From: UBA5009 sp038043185
GTDB lineage: Bacteria; Bdellovibrionota; Bdellovibrionia; Bdellovibrionales; Bdellovibrionaceae
NCBI GenBank assembly: GCA_038043185.1
Contig: JBBTCO010000014.1
Location: forward strand, 1-54,502
Length of the DNA stretch: 54,502 nt
Direction of reading: 5' to 3'
The position numbers were made by a program, and so were the translations under genes. The notes under the pieces are model-generated. The model saw nothing but the letters and a program-made list of their open reading frames with translations. It was not told the origin of the DNA and ran no database searches. Of this stretch, positions 35,044 through 43,709 are shown in pieces (position 1 is the stretch's first letter; the number at the start of each line of letters is the position of its first letter).

Positions 35044-35793
35044 ATGCATTTGCAAAAAAATCAAAAAATTGGTTTGGCTTTAGTCGCTGCCGTATTCATC
35101 GGTGCTTGTGAAAAAAAAGTTAACCTCAACGATGACAACAAGAAAATAAGTTATGCTATTGGTCAACAAATTGGCCAAAATTTAAAAAACTCTGGAGTCG
35201 AAGTGGATACAGACACATTGGCTCTTTCAATGAGAGATGCTCTTAAAGGCAAAAATGAAATGAAGCCTGAAGAAATTCAGCAGGCGATGCAAAAATTGCA
35301 AGAAAATATGAAAACCAAACAAGCTGAGTCTGGCGAAAAAAACATGAAGGAAGGTAAAGATTTTCTTGAGAAAAACAAATCAAAAGAAAATGTAAAAGTG
35401 ACCGCTTCTGGGTTGCAGTATCTTGTTGAAAAAGAAGGTGCTGGGAAAACTCCGACAAAAGATAATCAGGTTAAAGTTCATTACACTGGGACATTAATTA
35501 ACGGAGAAAAATTCGATTCTTCAGTTGATCGTGGACAGCCTGCCGAATTTCCTGTTGGTGGTGTGATTCCTGGTTGGACTGAAGCCTTATTGCTTATGAA
35601 GGAAGGTTCAAAATACAAACTTTTTATTCCTTCGGAATTGGCCTACGGACCGATGGGACGACCTGGCATTCCACCAAATTCTGTTTTGCTTTTCGACGTC
35701 GAATTGTTGGAAGTAAAAAAGGGCGAGCCCGGAGCGGCTCCACATCCTGGTGGAAAACCAGCTGCGAAAGCTAAGAAAAAAGATAATGGCTAA
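35044..35793 (+). CDS. FKBP-type peptidyl-prolyl isomerase lipoprotein (FkpA/Mip-like)
   Basis: 249 residues with GAAGGAGAAG upstream. Lipobox IGACE. N-terminal dimerisation domain (ISYAIGQQIGQNLKNSG, ALSMRDALKGK) with a long helix, then the FKBP domain (VKVHYTGTLINGEKFDSS, FPVGGVIPGWTEALLLM, FIPSELAYGP, PNSVLLFDVELLEV). The tail is Lys/Ala/Pro-rich. Periplasmic chaperone and prolyl isomerase. Its end overlaps pdxH by eight bases, giving a three-gene coupled operon with pdxH and pcp. Confidence 0.93.
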   Translation: MHLQKNQKIGLALVAAVFIGACEKKVNLNDDNKKISYAIGQQIGQNLKNSGVEVDTDTLALSMRDALKGKNEMKPEEIQQAMQKLQENMKTKQAESGEKNMKEGKDFLEKNKSKENVKVTASGLQYLVEKEGAGKTPTKDNQVKVHYTGTLINGEKFDSSVDRGQPAEFPVGGVIPGWTEALLLMKEGSKYKLFIPSELAYGPMGRPGIPPNSVLLFDVELLEVKKGEPGAAPHPGGKPAAKAKKKDNG

Positions 35794-36382
35794 ATTTTCT
35801 TTCGAGAAAGATCCTTTTCAGAACTTTCTTGATTTGTTAGCCGAAGCCGAGGCTCTGGAAATTCCAGAGCCCAACGCCATGACTCTTTCAACCATCGGGC
35901 TTAATGGCCGACCATCAAGCCGACAGGTTCTTTTCAAAGGCATTATTCGTGGAGGACTTAGTTTTTTCACGAATTACGAGGGGCGAAAGTCCCTCGAAAT
36001 ATTTAATAAGCCTCATGTCGCTCTTAATTTCTTTTGGGCTGCACTTGAAATGCAAATCCGTATTGAAGGGCAAGCAGAAAAAACAACGCGCGAAGAATCC
36101 GAGACTTATTTTTGCACTCGCCCCAGAGAAAGCCAAATTGGCGCGTGGGCTTCAAAACAAAGTGAAGTTTTATCCGATCAACAGGAATTTAAAACTCGCT
36201 ATGATGAAATTGAAAAAAAATTTAAAGGACAAGCTATTCCCTGTCCTCCCAATTGGGGAGGATTTCTAGTACGCCCAGAGACTTTTGAATTTTGGTTTGG
36301 CAAAAAAAATCGTCTTCACGAAAGATATGTTTATGAAAAATCCAGCCAGCTCGACTGGAAACGCTTTATGAAATTTCCATGA
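35786..36382 (+). CDS. pdxH: Pyridoxamine 5'-phosphate oxidase
   Basis: 198 residues from the ATG at 35786, inside the last codons of the FKBP gene. Motifs of PNPOx: LDLLAEAEALEIPEPNAMTL, RPSSRQVLFKG (FMN binding), FFTNYEGRKSLEI, QIRIEGQAEK, SRESQIGAWASKQS-like segment (RPRESQIGAWASKQSE), and the C-terminal FWFGKKNRLHER and DWKRFMKFP. FMN-dependent oxidation of pyridoxamine or pyridoxine phosphate to PLP in the cytoplasm. It overlaps pcp by four bases. Confidence 0.93.
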   Translation: MAKFSFEKDPFQNFLDLLAEAEALEIPEPNAMTLSTIGLNGRPSSRQVLFKGIIRGGLSFFTNYEGRKSLEIFNKPHVALNFFWAALEMQIRIEGQAEKTTREESETYFCTRPRESQIGAWASKQSEVLSDQQEFKTRYDEIEKKFKGQAIPCPPNWGGFLVRPETFEFWFGKKNRLHERYVYEKSSQLDWKRFMKFP

Positions 36383-36981
36383 TTTTAGTCAGCGGTTTTC
36401 AAGCATTTCGTGGTGAAAAAATCAATCCGACTGAAAAATTAATCAATGAACTCGAGTTGATGAAAAAACAATCCCCAGATTTTGGTGATTTTTCTACCGT
36501 CGTTCTTCCGGTGACTTTCGCTGAAGCTCCACGGGTTTTAAAAAATGCGATCGATAAATTCAAACCAAAAAAAGTTTTAATGCTGGGTCAGGCCGGTGGA
36601 ACTAAAAAAATCGGTCTTGAACGGGTGGCTCTGAATTGGCAAGAAGCTCGCTTCCCCGACGAGAATAATTATCTTCCCTTACCATCTCGAATCAACGAGT
36701 CCGGAGTAGACGCTTATTTTTCAAATGTAGATATTGGACGTTTAAAGCAACAACTTGATGTTCTGCACATTCCTGTAGAAATTTCATTTTCAGCCGGGGC
36801 CTTTGTTTGTAATCGAATTTATTATGAATTCTTTCAGCATTGTGGGCCTGAAGCTTCCGGACTCTTTGTTCATTTTCCTTTTCTTGATGAACAGCTTGTG
36901 CAAAATCCAGGGGCTGAATCTTTGAGCTGGGAAGTGCAGAAGCAAGCTTTTCTGGCGATACTAAAATTTTTTAAGAATTAG
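36379..36981 (+). CDS. pcp: Pyroglutamyl-peptidase I (C15 family)
   Basis: 200 residues. N-terminal ILVSGFQAFRGEKINPTE, catalytic Glu region IGLERVALN, nucleophile Cys in FSAGAFVCNRIYYEF and His in SGLFVHFPFLDEQ complete the C15 triad. It removes N-terminal pyroglutamate from peptides in the cytoplasm, consistent with use of peptides from digested prey. Last gene of the FKBP-pdxH-pcp operon. Confidence 0.92.
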   Translation: MILVSGFQAFRGEKINPTEKLINELELMKKQSPDFGDFSTVVLPVTFAEAPRVLKNAIDKFKPKKVLMLGQAGGTKKIGLERVALNWQEARFPDENNYLPLPSRINESGVDAYFSNVDIGRLKQQLDVLHIPVEISFSAGAFVCNRIYYEFFQHCGPEASGLFVHFPFLDEQLVQNPGAESLSWEVQKQAFLAILKFFKN

Positions 36982-36987
36982 TAGCTC

Positions 36988-37419
36988 TTAAGCCCACAGT
37001 AATTCCCACTCTGTTGTGGATAGGCCTTTGAGCCTTCGTTTTTGATATATGATTATTCCCAAAGCCTCTTTTTCATTGAGTTGAATATAATTCCGCACGA
37101 TCGTATACGCACTTCGGCCTTTAACGACTCTTGTGAATGGTCGGTGTTTCCAAAGTTTTTTCGGGGTATTTTGAGGCAGAGGGGTATCGGTCATGATTTT
37201 TCGTGCGGTTTGATTCGGTGAAAAATTCACCAAGCCTTCTTGCTCAAATCTTTGCGCGATTTGGCCAGCAAATACGCGGAAAAAATTTTGCATCTGTGAT
37301 CTTTTTGAAGCTCGGATCAATAAATGGAGATGATCGTTCTGCCAATAAATCGAGTGGTGACGGATTAATGATGAAGGTGATGATATGCGAGAACGAATAT
37401 ATCGTGTCGAGCGCCTCAA
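36988..37419 (-). pseudogene. REP-associated (Y1/HUH) transposase, N-terminus lost
   Basis: 143 residues. The HUH motif lies in QNDHLHLLIRASKRSQ (His-Leu-His), followed by FFRVFAGQIAQRFEQE, the helix with conserved Gln, and KKLWKHRPFTRVVKGRSAY. The end, LNEKEALG...RRLKGLS..EWELLWA, is very similar to the partial gene at the right window edge (54156). The N-terminal residues (RRSTRYIRSRISSPSS) do not look like the family start and the HUH lies too close to the beginning, so the gene is probably truncated or frameshifted. It is a domesticated-type RAYT relic, convergent with pcp. Confidence 0.65.
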
Positions 37420-37490
37420 TATACCAAGAAGGTCCAGATTTGTGATTTGAAAGTTGATTTACGCAGGACCATTTGTTAGCTGTAGCCACC

Positions 37491-37865
37491 ATGCTTTTTG
37501 ACCTTTTGGGCTTATGCCTGCTTATTTTTTCATTTTGGACACCAGTCTCTGAGTCGCGCCAGACTTGGCTAAGTCAGATTGGGCGAGGTCAAAATCCATT
37601 AAATAAAAAAAAGGGAATCTGCATGTTGGTGAGTGATCCGGATGGAGCTGAAATCTGGATTAATCAAAAGAAAACCAAATGGGTAACGCCAGCTTTGGTT
37701 CAGTTACCTCTTAACGCAGAGGCTGAAGTTCAGCTGAAAAAAGAGCATTACCTGATTCATAAGGCTTGGATTCGAAGTTCGCATGAGCTGAGCTTTTACT
37801 ATCGAACGCTCGAAAAGCTGAAGCTATCGGTTGTTACATCAAATCATAGCGTTGAAGAAATTTAA
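37491..37865 (+). CDS. Membrane-anchored PEGA-like domain protein
   Basis: 124 residues from an ATG at 37491 (a TTG at 37473 is in frame). One transmembrane segment (LFDLLGLCLLIFSFW), then a short linker and a single PEGA-like beta domain (MLVSDPDGAEIWINQKKTKW, VTPALVQLPLNAEAEVQLKK, EHYLIHKAWIRS). PEGA domains occur in surface and periplasmic proteins of predatory bacteria and are thought to mediate binding. There is no Shine-Dalgarno for either start. It is divergent from the transposase relic. Confidence 0.62.
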   Translation: MLFDLLGLCLLIFSFWTPVSESRQTWLSQIGRGQNPLNKKKGICMLVSDPDGAEIWINQKKTKWVTPALVQLPLNAEAEVQLKKEHYLIHKAWIRSSHELSFYYRTLEKLKLSVVTSNHSVEEI

Positions 37866-38014
37866 CGCTTACATTCCGTATTTCTCATTGCAGCGACTCA
37901 AATCGAGACTCAAATTAACCCACTAAGATCCAGTATCGAACAAAGGTCTCTAAGCCGATAAAGAATCGAATAATTTGGAAGTTTTTGTTTAAAAATTAAA
38001 AAATGGAAATAAGC

Positions 38015-38458
38015 ATGCTCAAAAAAATTCTGTTTGTATTTACGTTTTTGCTCTTACTTAGTGGGATTAGTTATGCCGATAATGATAAAATTGCAGTAAA
38101 ATCGGCCCGCAGGGATGCTAGAGATATTCACATTAACTACGAGACTGGCCTTTGTTTTGAAGCGGTCTTTGAAAAAGAACCCATTTGCACAGAAGAGGGA
38201 ATTGAATTCTTGCTGGTGGAAAAAAAGACAATCCAAGATTGTAAATCAAATATGATGAGTACTAAATTTTTAACATATAGTATAGAAAAATTGCGACCCC
38301 TCAACTGCTTGAAGTCAGATGTATTAGTAAAAGACAAGAATGGCAATGTTTCGAAAGCAGAGCTGACAAGAGAACAAATAGACGCTACTCAAGAAATTTT
38401 TCCAGCGCGAAAATCAACCTTGCCGACATATCGCCCTGGCCAACCCCAACCCAAGTAA
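38015..38458 (+). CDS. Small secreted protein, unknown
   Basis: 147 residues from an ATG at 38015 (a second ATG at 38003 adds four residues). Signal peptide (ILFVFTFLLLLSGISYA). The mature part has four Cys (GLCFEA, PICTEEG, QDCKSN, NCLKSD) and a Pro-rich end (TYRPGQPQPK). It probably forms two disulfides in the periplasm. No family is recognised. It is convergent with apaG. Confidence 0.6.
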   Translation: MLKKILFVFTFLLLLSGISYADNDKIAVKSARRDARDIHINYETGLCFEAVFEKEPICTEEGIEFLLVEKKTIQDCKSNMMSTKFLTYSIEKLRPLNCLKSDVLVKDKNGNVSKAELTREQIDATQEIFPARKSTLPTYRPGQPQPK

Positions 38459-38472
38459 AGAACAAAATAACC

Positions 38473-38862
38473 CTAGTGCAGAGCCTGCGGTGATATCAAA
38501 AAGAACTCCGGAATTTCAATATTAAAATTTTCGCCATTGCTTCCGCGCATTTCATAAGTGCCCTTCATAGAGCCGCTTGAGGTTCTCAGTGGACAAGCGC
38601 TTTCATAGGAAAAAAACTGTCCTGGCTTGATATGGGGTTGTAAGCCAACCACACCGGGGCCACGGACCTCTTCGATGCGCCCTAAGGCATCTGTGATGAT
38701 CCAATGGCGATTCATCAGCTGGGCGCTGGCGTTGCCTGAATTTCTAATGCGAATATTGTAGACGAAAAAGAAATAACCTTCTTCGGGGCGGGATTCTGAG
38801 ACGTTATAAGTACTTTCAATCTCAACATTGAACTGCTGCGTAACAGTTTTTTGAACGCTCAT
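38473..38862 (-). CDS. apaG: ApaG protein
   Basis: 129 residues with AAGGA upstream. The whole chain matches the ApaG fold: FFVYNIRIRNSGNASAQLMN, RHWIITDALGRIEEVRGPGV, PGQFFSYESACPLRTSSGSM. It is a small fibronectin-III-like beta protein whose molecular role is unsettled (linked to Co2+/Mg2+ phenotypes and ApaH in enteric bacteria). It is 10 bases upstream of the EEP-family gene's stop in the same direction, but whether they form an operon is unclear. Confidence 0.93.
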   Translation of the reverse strand: MSVQKTVTQQFNVEIESTYNVSESRPEEGYFFFVYNIRIRNSGNASAQLMNRHWIITDALGRIEEVRGPGVVGLQPHIKPGQFFSYESACPLRTSSGSMKGTYEMRGSNGENFNIEIPEFFLISPQALH

Positions 38863-38872
38863 GTAAGTCCTT

Positions 38873-39886
38873 TCACCCGAGTATGAGTTCTGCTAACTCA
38901 AAAACCAAGGGATAATGATCTGAAGGTAATTGCATCTTAGCTTCAAGATTTTGAGGTATGTCAATCTTAAAACCAAATTCATCTTTATAGCGATAGACAG
39001 AAGAGGAATTTGATTTAAGTTTCTGTGCGGCTACAGGATTAAGAAAACAGTAGTCAATTTGACGACTTTCAGTTTTGCCCATAGCTTTTACTTGATAAAA
39101 AGTGGCTCGATCGGGCCCAGGCGCATTAGCTAATTCTAAAATATCCTTAAGAGAGGTCGACTGGTAAATCGGTTTAAATTCTTCATCCGTATTTTCAGTT
39201 CCCGCGTTACCATTAAAATCTCCGGCCATGACAATAGGTATCGATGGATAGTTTTTTTCAATTTCTTGCTCAATTTCAACCAGAGTTTTCAGTTCAGCTT
39301 TTCTTCGCTCAAAGCCATTGGTATCTTTTCTTTCTGGGTCCAAACGGGATTTGAGGTGGGTTAATAAAAGTATAAGAAAGGGTTGGTCGACATTTTTTGT
39401 GAAACATTTAAGTTCGGCGACGTCTCTTGAAAATTTATTCACGGGCGGGGGATTTTGTGATTTTTCATGGGGATAAACAAAATTAATTGAACGATTCTTA
39501 TTTGAAGCCAAATCAAAATAAAAAGGCAATTCTTTCCTGACTAAAAAACCCACATCGATATTGCGATTTGAATTTCCCTCAATCAGGGCGCTTGAATATT
39601 TGCTATCCAGAAAGAGTTCATTAAAATTCGCTAAAGACTCGGGCCCGCCGATTTCACATAACATCACAATATCTGCATCAATTTCTTTGATGGCTTTGGC
39701 TAACTCTTTTAATTTATCTAAAGGTTTATTTTCATAAATCGAGGTAGAAAGTCTTTGCCACTGAGTTCCATCAGCTTTCAAAATGTCCTTATGTGGAGGA
39801 GAATCAAAGAGCAAAAAAAGATTTTCGGCATTAAGGAAGGCAATTTTGAGATTAATTTTTAAACTGTGCATTTCATTTGGCGCCAT
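38873..39886 (-). CDS. Endonuclease/exonuclease/phosphatase-family hydrolase
   Basis: 337 residues, no signal peptide. EEP-fold motifs in order: IAFLNAENLFLLFD (Asn), VMLCEIGG (metal-binding Glu), LLLTHLKSR (His), VMAGDFNGN (Asp-x-Asn), IDYCFLNP, SDHYPLVFEL (C-terminal Asp-His). This catalytic set is complete. The substrate (DNA, RNA or lipid phosphate) cannot be read from sequence. A start at the second ATG (39871) is possible. Confidence 0.85.
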   Translation of the reverse strand: MAPNEMHSLKINLKIAFLNAENLFLLFDSPPHKDILKADGTQWQRLSTSIYENKPLDKLKELAKAIKEIDADIVMLCEIGGPESLANFNELFLDSKYSSALIEGNSNRNIDVGFLVRKELPFYFDLASNKNRSINFVYPHEKSQNPPPVNKFSRDVAELKCFTKNVDQPFLILLLTHLKSRLDPERKDTNGFERRKAELKTLVEIEQEIEKNYPSIPIVMAGDFNGNAGTENTDEEFKPIYQSTSLKDILELANAPGPDRATFYQVKAMGKTESRQIDYCFLNPVAAQKLKSNSSSVYRYKDEFGFKIDIPQNLEAKMQLPSDHYPLVFELAELILG

Positions 39887-39945
39887 TAGGTATTATCATA
39901 GAAAAAATCAGAACATGAGATCAAGACAAATGAGGGGTATTCATT

Positions 39946-41460
39946 ATGCAGTCATGGTTAGAAAAGTTTGAAATCGGGGATAATCAGAAAAAATCTTTGA
40001 CAAGCAAGGGCCGATCAGAGCTTCGGGGAAAAGTCTATTTTCTTGGTAAAAATGAGGGCAATTGGATCGCTCAAATTATTCAGAAAGAAGCTCTGATTTG
40101 GCAAAGAGATAGCTTACATAGTCAAGATCGAGAGTTTGTCTATTTCGTAGGCCAAAACGGACCTGTTTGGATTATCCGTCCACAAATTAAAAGATCAGAG
40201 TGGGTTTTAGGACGCTTTGATGATTCAGATTATTCTTGGGCTAGGGATACAGTGGGTGCGCTTTTGCCTCAGTTTAAAGCCCATCAACTGGGCTCTGTTG
40301 CGATCGAATTTCGCGCCACAAATGCGATGCAAGATTTGGGAGCTTTTGTCGGATTTGACTTGGCCGCCTACAATTTTAGATCAGTTGAAGATAAGAAAAA
40401 AATTGATTTTCCTAAAGTGAATTTTAAGAAAACAATGGGACGTCTTGATCCGCAAATTTTGCAAAAGTCGCAAGCAAGGGCTTTTGCAGTAAATTGGGCT
40501 CGTCATTTGGTCAATCTTTCCCCAAATGAACTGAATCCTCAAAGTTTTGTTGCAGAAATTAAAAAACGAAAATGGTCTTTGGCGACAAAACTTGAAGTAT
40601 GGGACGAGAAAAGATTGAAGAAAGAGAAAATGGGATTGCATCTTGCTGTTGGGCAGGCTGCAGAGCATGGGCCAAAAATGGTTCACCTCAAATATCGTCC
40701 CAAAATGAAAACGAAATCAAAATTAAAACCCATTGCTTTTGTTGGAAAAGGAATCACATTTGACACCGGCGGTTTAGATCTTAAGCCCTCGTCGGGAATG
40801 CGACTCATGAAAAAAGATATGGGTGGTGCTGCTGCTGTTTTGGCATTGGCTCTTTGGGTTGACCAAACTAAATACGCAGCTCCTTGCGACTTTTATTTAG
40901 CCTTGGCGGAAAATGTTATGGATGCAAAATCAGTAAGACCAAGTGATGTGGTCGTCGCGCGTAACGGACTTAAAGTTGAGATTGATAACACCGATGCCGA
41001 AGGACGTTTGGTTTTGGCCGACGTCATTGATGTGGCGCTGACGCAAAAACCACAAGATGATCCCGAGATTCTAATTGATGTAGCCACCTTAACTGGCGCC
41101 ATTAAAGTGGCTTTAGGCAGCGAAGTGGCAGGTTTGTTTTCCAATGATAATGAGTTGGCCACAACATTAAATCAATGCGGTTGGCTTAGTGGAGATTGGA
41201 ATTGGCAGATGCCTTTGGTCGATAAATATGCAAATGCACTCAGCTCAAATTTTGCTGATTGTAAAAACTCGGCTGACGGATTTGGCAGTGCGATCACTGC
41301 AGCCTTATTTTTGAAAAAATTTATTCGCGGAAAGAAATGGGCTCATCTTGATATTTACTCGTGGACAGATAAAGGTCAGGGACCAATTTCGGGAGGAGCG
41401 GGAAACGGTCAAGCAGTGCAATGTTTAATCGAGTTCTTGCAGAACAGGTGTCAGCGATAG
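39946..41460 (+). CDS. Leucyl aminopeptidase family protein (M17)
   Basis: 504 residues with a GAGGGG ribosome site. C-terminal M17 catalytic domain: VGKGITFDTGGLDLKPSSGM (Lys and Asp), MKKDMGGAA, the bimetal ligands in NTDAEGRLVLADVID, then ATLTGAIKVALG. An N-terminal domain of about 190 residues precedes it. It is a cytoplasmic hexameric Zn/Mn exopeptidase releasing N-terminal amino acids, consistent with peptide-based nutrition. Its end overlaps the convergent uncharacterised gene by 10 bases. Confidence 0.93.
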   Translation: MQSWLEKFEIGDNQKKSLTSKGRSELRGKVYFLGKNEGNWIAQIIQKEALIWQRDSLHSQDREFVYFVGQNGPVWIIRPQIKRSEWVLGRFDDSDYSWARDTVGALLPQFKAHQLGSVAIEFRATNAMQDLGAFVGFDLAAYNFRSVEDKKKIDFPKVNFKKTMGRLDPQILQKSQARAFAVNWARHLVNLSPNELNPQSFVAEIKKRKWSLATKLEVWDEKRLKKEKMGLHLAVGQAAEHGPKMVHLKYRPKMKTKSKLKPIAFVGKGITFDTGGLDLKPSSGMRLMKKDMGGAAAVLALALWVDQTKYAAPCDFYLALAENVMDAKSVRPSDVVVARNGLKVEIDNTDAEGRLVLADVIDVALTQKPQDDPEILIDVATLTGAIKVALGSEVAGLFSNDNELATTLNQCGWLSGDWNWQMPLVDKYANALSSNFADCKNSADGFGSAITAALFLKKFIRGKKWAHLDIYSWTDKGQGPISGGAGNGQAVQCLIEFLQNRCQR

Positions 41461-42854
41461 CCGAAGATCTTTTCCGAAATAATTTTCTTTCTTACTTCAA
41501 GGGGAACTAATTTTTCCCAGTCTTTGTCTTTTTTCTTTAAAAGTTTTTGTATGTCATTGGAGTGATGATAGATCGCGGCCTCGTCACAGCCCGAAATATC
41601 ACGAATTTGTTTTTTTTCTGAAAAAAGTTTGTAGAGTCCAACGACGTTGGGTGCTGGATTGAAGGTTTTTGCAGTGGTGCAAAGTTTATCAGTTTTATGA
41701 GGATAAATATAAAGATTGGTCTTTGCATCGAAGAGTTTTCCTAAACCTTCGAAGATTCCGCCCTCAAGATGTTGGTAATGAGTCTCGTCTAATATTTTTT
41801 CAAGATGAAGTGCGCTCATTAAAATGACAAATTCATTCTGAGTGTATTTTCGGAAAAAAGTTTTTAGTTCATAAAATAAATTAAATCGAGAAACCATGGT
41901 TAAAAAACCAAGACTTGCCAAGGATTCGACTCTGGTCAAATAGTCCGCAGTATCCATTTTTTCTTTTCGTGCGGTGATTTCCATGAGTGGAACAATTTCC
42001 GTGGATTTGGAGTTGTTTTCCTTCAGTTGCAATTTTAACTGCTGCATCCCTTTTTCTAAAACATCAAGATGACTGTTTGTTACTGGTCGAAAGCTTCCTC
42101 TTTGAAGTAAAACGGATTTGCCATACACCACATCCCCTACAGTCAAAATTTCCATCTGTGGACTGAAAAGCACCACTTCCGAAAGACCTCGGTTGACGAG
42201 CTCTAAATTTGCAATGCGAGTATCAAAGTTTTTAAAATGAGGACCTTGAAACTTGATCGCATCAATCATCAACTGGCCAGTTTTAATATTGTCGACAAGA
42301 TGGGTAATGAAGTCGTTCATGTCCTTCGAGTGGTAGAAAGCGCCATAAACTAAATTTACACCTAAAACTCCAAGTGTTTCTTGTTGTTGCAAACGATGCT
42401 TATCTGTCATTCGAATATGAAGTGTGATGTCATTGAATGGACCATGAACTTCGGTTTGAAAACGAATTCCCATCCAGCCATGACACTTCGGGGATTCGGC
42501 GGTACCAGTGGCTACCGTATTTGCAAAGGCAAAAAAGCAAGTTTTGTCACCGCGATGGGAATCGAGCCTTCTTAAAAGAAGATTGGCTTCTTTTTCTAAC
42601 ATTTTTACTAAACGTGATTCACAAACATATCTGCCATTTTTTTCTTTGCCGTAAATCTCGTCACTGTAAATCATGTCATAGGCAGAAATTGTTTTTGCAA
42701 TTGTTTGCGAAGCTCGGCCTGCCTGAAAAAAATGTCGAGCGACTTCTTGACCGGCACCAATTTCAGCGAATGTTCCATAACGTTCGAGATCCAAATTCAC
42801 ACGAAGAGCTTTGGCTGCGGAAGTAGTCGATGAATGCACCGATTTTTCAGACAT
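41451..42854 (-). CDS. Conserved uncharacterised protein, coupled to DUF502
   Basis: 467 residues, no signal or membrane segment. The start NLDLERYGTFAEIGAGQEVA, RHFFQAGRASQTIAKTISAY and DMIYSDEIYG are highly distinctive and recall a widespread conserved protein that databases have labelled inconsistently (including as a nucleotide adenylyltransferase), a label I do not trust. A central VLGVNLVYGAFYHSKDMNDF and C-terminal PLEVRKKIISEKIFGYR follow. No catalytic motif is recognised. Its ATG overlaps the last eight bases of the DUF502 membrane gene, so the two are coupled. Confidence 0.8.
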   Translation of the reverse strand: MSEKSVHSSTTSAAKALRVNLDLERYGTFAEIGAGQEVARHFFQAGRASQTIAKTISAYDMIYSDEIYGKEKNGRYVCESRLVKMLEKEANLLLRRLDSHRGDKTCFFAFANTVATGTAESPKCHGWMGIRFQTEVHGPFNDITLHIRMTDKHRLQQQETLGVLGVNLVYGAFYHSKDMNDFITHLVDNIKTGQLMIDAIKFQGPHFKNFDTRIANLELVNRGLSEVVLFSPQMEILTVGDVVYGKSVLLQRGSFRPVTNSHLDVLEKGMQQLKLQLKENNSKSTEIVPLMEITARKEKMDTADYLTRVESLASLGFLTMVSRFNLFYELKTFFRKYTQNEFVILMSALHLEKILDETHYQHLEGGIFEGLGKLFDAKTNLYIYPHKTDKLCTTAKTFNPAPNVVGLYKLFSEKKQIRDISGCDEAAIYHHSNDIQKLLKKKDKDWEKLVPLEVRKKIISEKIFGYR

Positions 42855-43464
42855 GAATTTTTTTTCCTTCTTTTTCCGTGGTAATCCATCCGGTCACCGC
42901 TAAGCTAAGGGCTTTTTCAACGGGGATATCAACTTGAGTGAGCTTGCTTTTATCGACAACTAAAGTTAGTCCACCTAGAGCGTAGCTAAGGGGAATATAG
43001 ACAGCGACTTTTTGCTCTAAGTTATCCGGCCACTGAGATATATCGTCAAAGTTCTCTCGTGTGACAAGACCAAATACTCTGAATCCAGGGGTTATTTCTG
43101 CAAGAACAACTCGTTGTAAATCTTTGTGACCTTTGGTGAAAAGATTCATCAGATCTCGAAGAGGGGAATAGACAGCTTTGATTAAGGGCACTTCGGTGAG
43201 GCGTCTTTCAATCTGTCCCCAGAACGAAACTGAAATCAGGTTGTTAAGCATAAAACCAAATAGAAATATTAAGATAAGAGTAAGAACAAAACCAAATCCT
43301 GGGATATAAACATGCTCTGGTAATAAGCTACGGAGTAGACTTCCTAAAAGGTTTTCGAGAATCGAAAAACCTGCATAAATTATGTAAATTGAGACAGCGA
43401 TGGGCAATAAAGTCAGCAGACCTTTTAAGAAAATCTGTCTCATTTTTTGTAAAATTAAGTTCAT
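42847..43464 (-). CDS. DUF502 membrane protein
   Basis: 205 residues. Two N-terminal transmembrane helices (FLKGLLTLLPIAVSIYIIYA, GFGFVLTLILIFLFGFML) flank a short loop. The following conserved part (VPLIKAVYSPLRDLMNLF, FRVFGLVTRENF, VAVYIPLSYALGGLTLVVDK) is typical of DUF502. Inner-membrane protein of unknown role. First gene of a two-gene unit with the uncharacterised 467-residue protein. Confidence 0.85.
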   Translation of the reverse strand: MNLILQKMRQIFLKGLLTLLPIAVSIYIIYAGFSILENLLGSLLRSLLPEHVYIPGFGFVLTLILIFLFGFMLNNLISVSFWGQIERRLTEVPLIKAVYSPLRDLMNLFTKGHKDLQRVVLAEITPGFRVFGLVTRENFDDISQWPDNLEQKVAVYIPLSYALGGLTLVVDKSKLTQVDIPVEKALSLAVTGWITTEKEGKKIHV

Positions 43465-43501
43465 ATAACCCAGCTTAAAAGCTCTTTATTCAAGTGTCTA
43501 G

Positions 43502-43555
43502 GATTGTCCTCACTTGGTCAGGCCAAATGAGGACAATCTCTGCTCTAAAAAGAGC
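43502..43555. repeat. Two hairpins in the DUF502/subtilase divergent region
   Basis: GATTGTCCTCA (43502-43512) pairs perfectly with TGAGGACAATC (43528-43538), with TTGG/CCAA inside. GCTCT-AAAA-AGAGC follows at 43542-43555. They lie about 170 bases before the subtilase start. They could be part of its leader or a factor-binding site. They do not match the conserved bases of the c-di-GMP riboswitches that I know. Confidence 0.55.
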
Positions 43556-43709
43556 CCACGCCTTATCCTGTTTTGAGACAATTTCTGGTGGGATTCTCGA
43601 GATGAGACGCAAGGAATGTTCACTTTAGTCTCAACTTAGCTCTTAAGACTTCAAGGCCAAGGTCCGATAAATAGTCATTAGATGATTGCTGTGTGTAAAG
43701 GAGCATCTC

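Noticed and set aside
43510..43709. c-di-GMP riboswitch in the subtilase leader
   Set aside because: The conserved GEMM core and tetraloop-receptor bases are not found; only simple hairpins are present.
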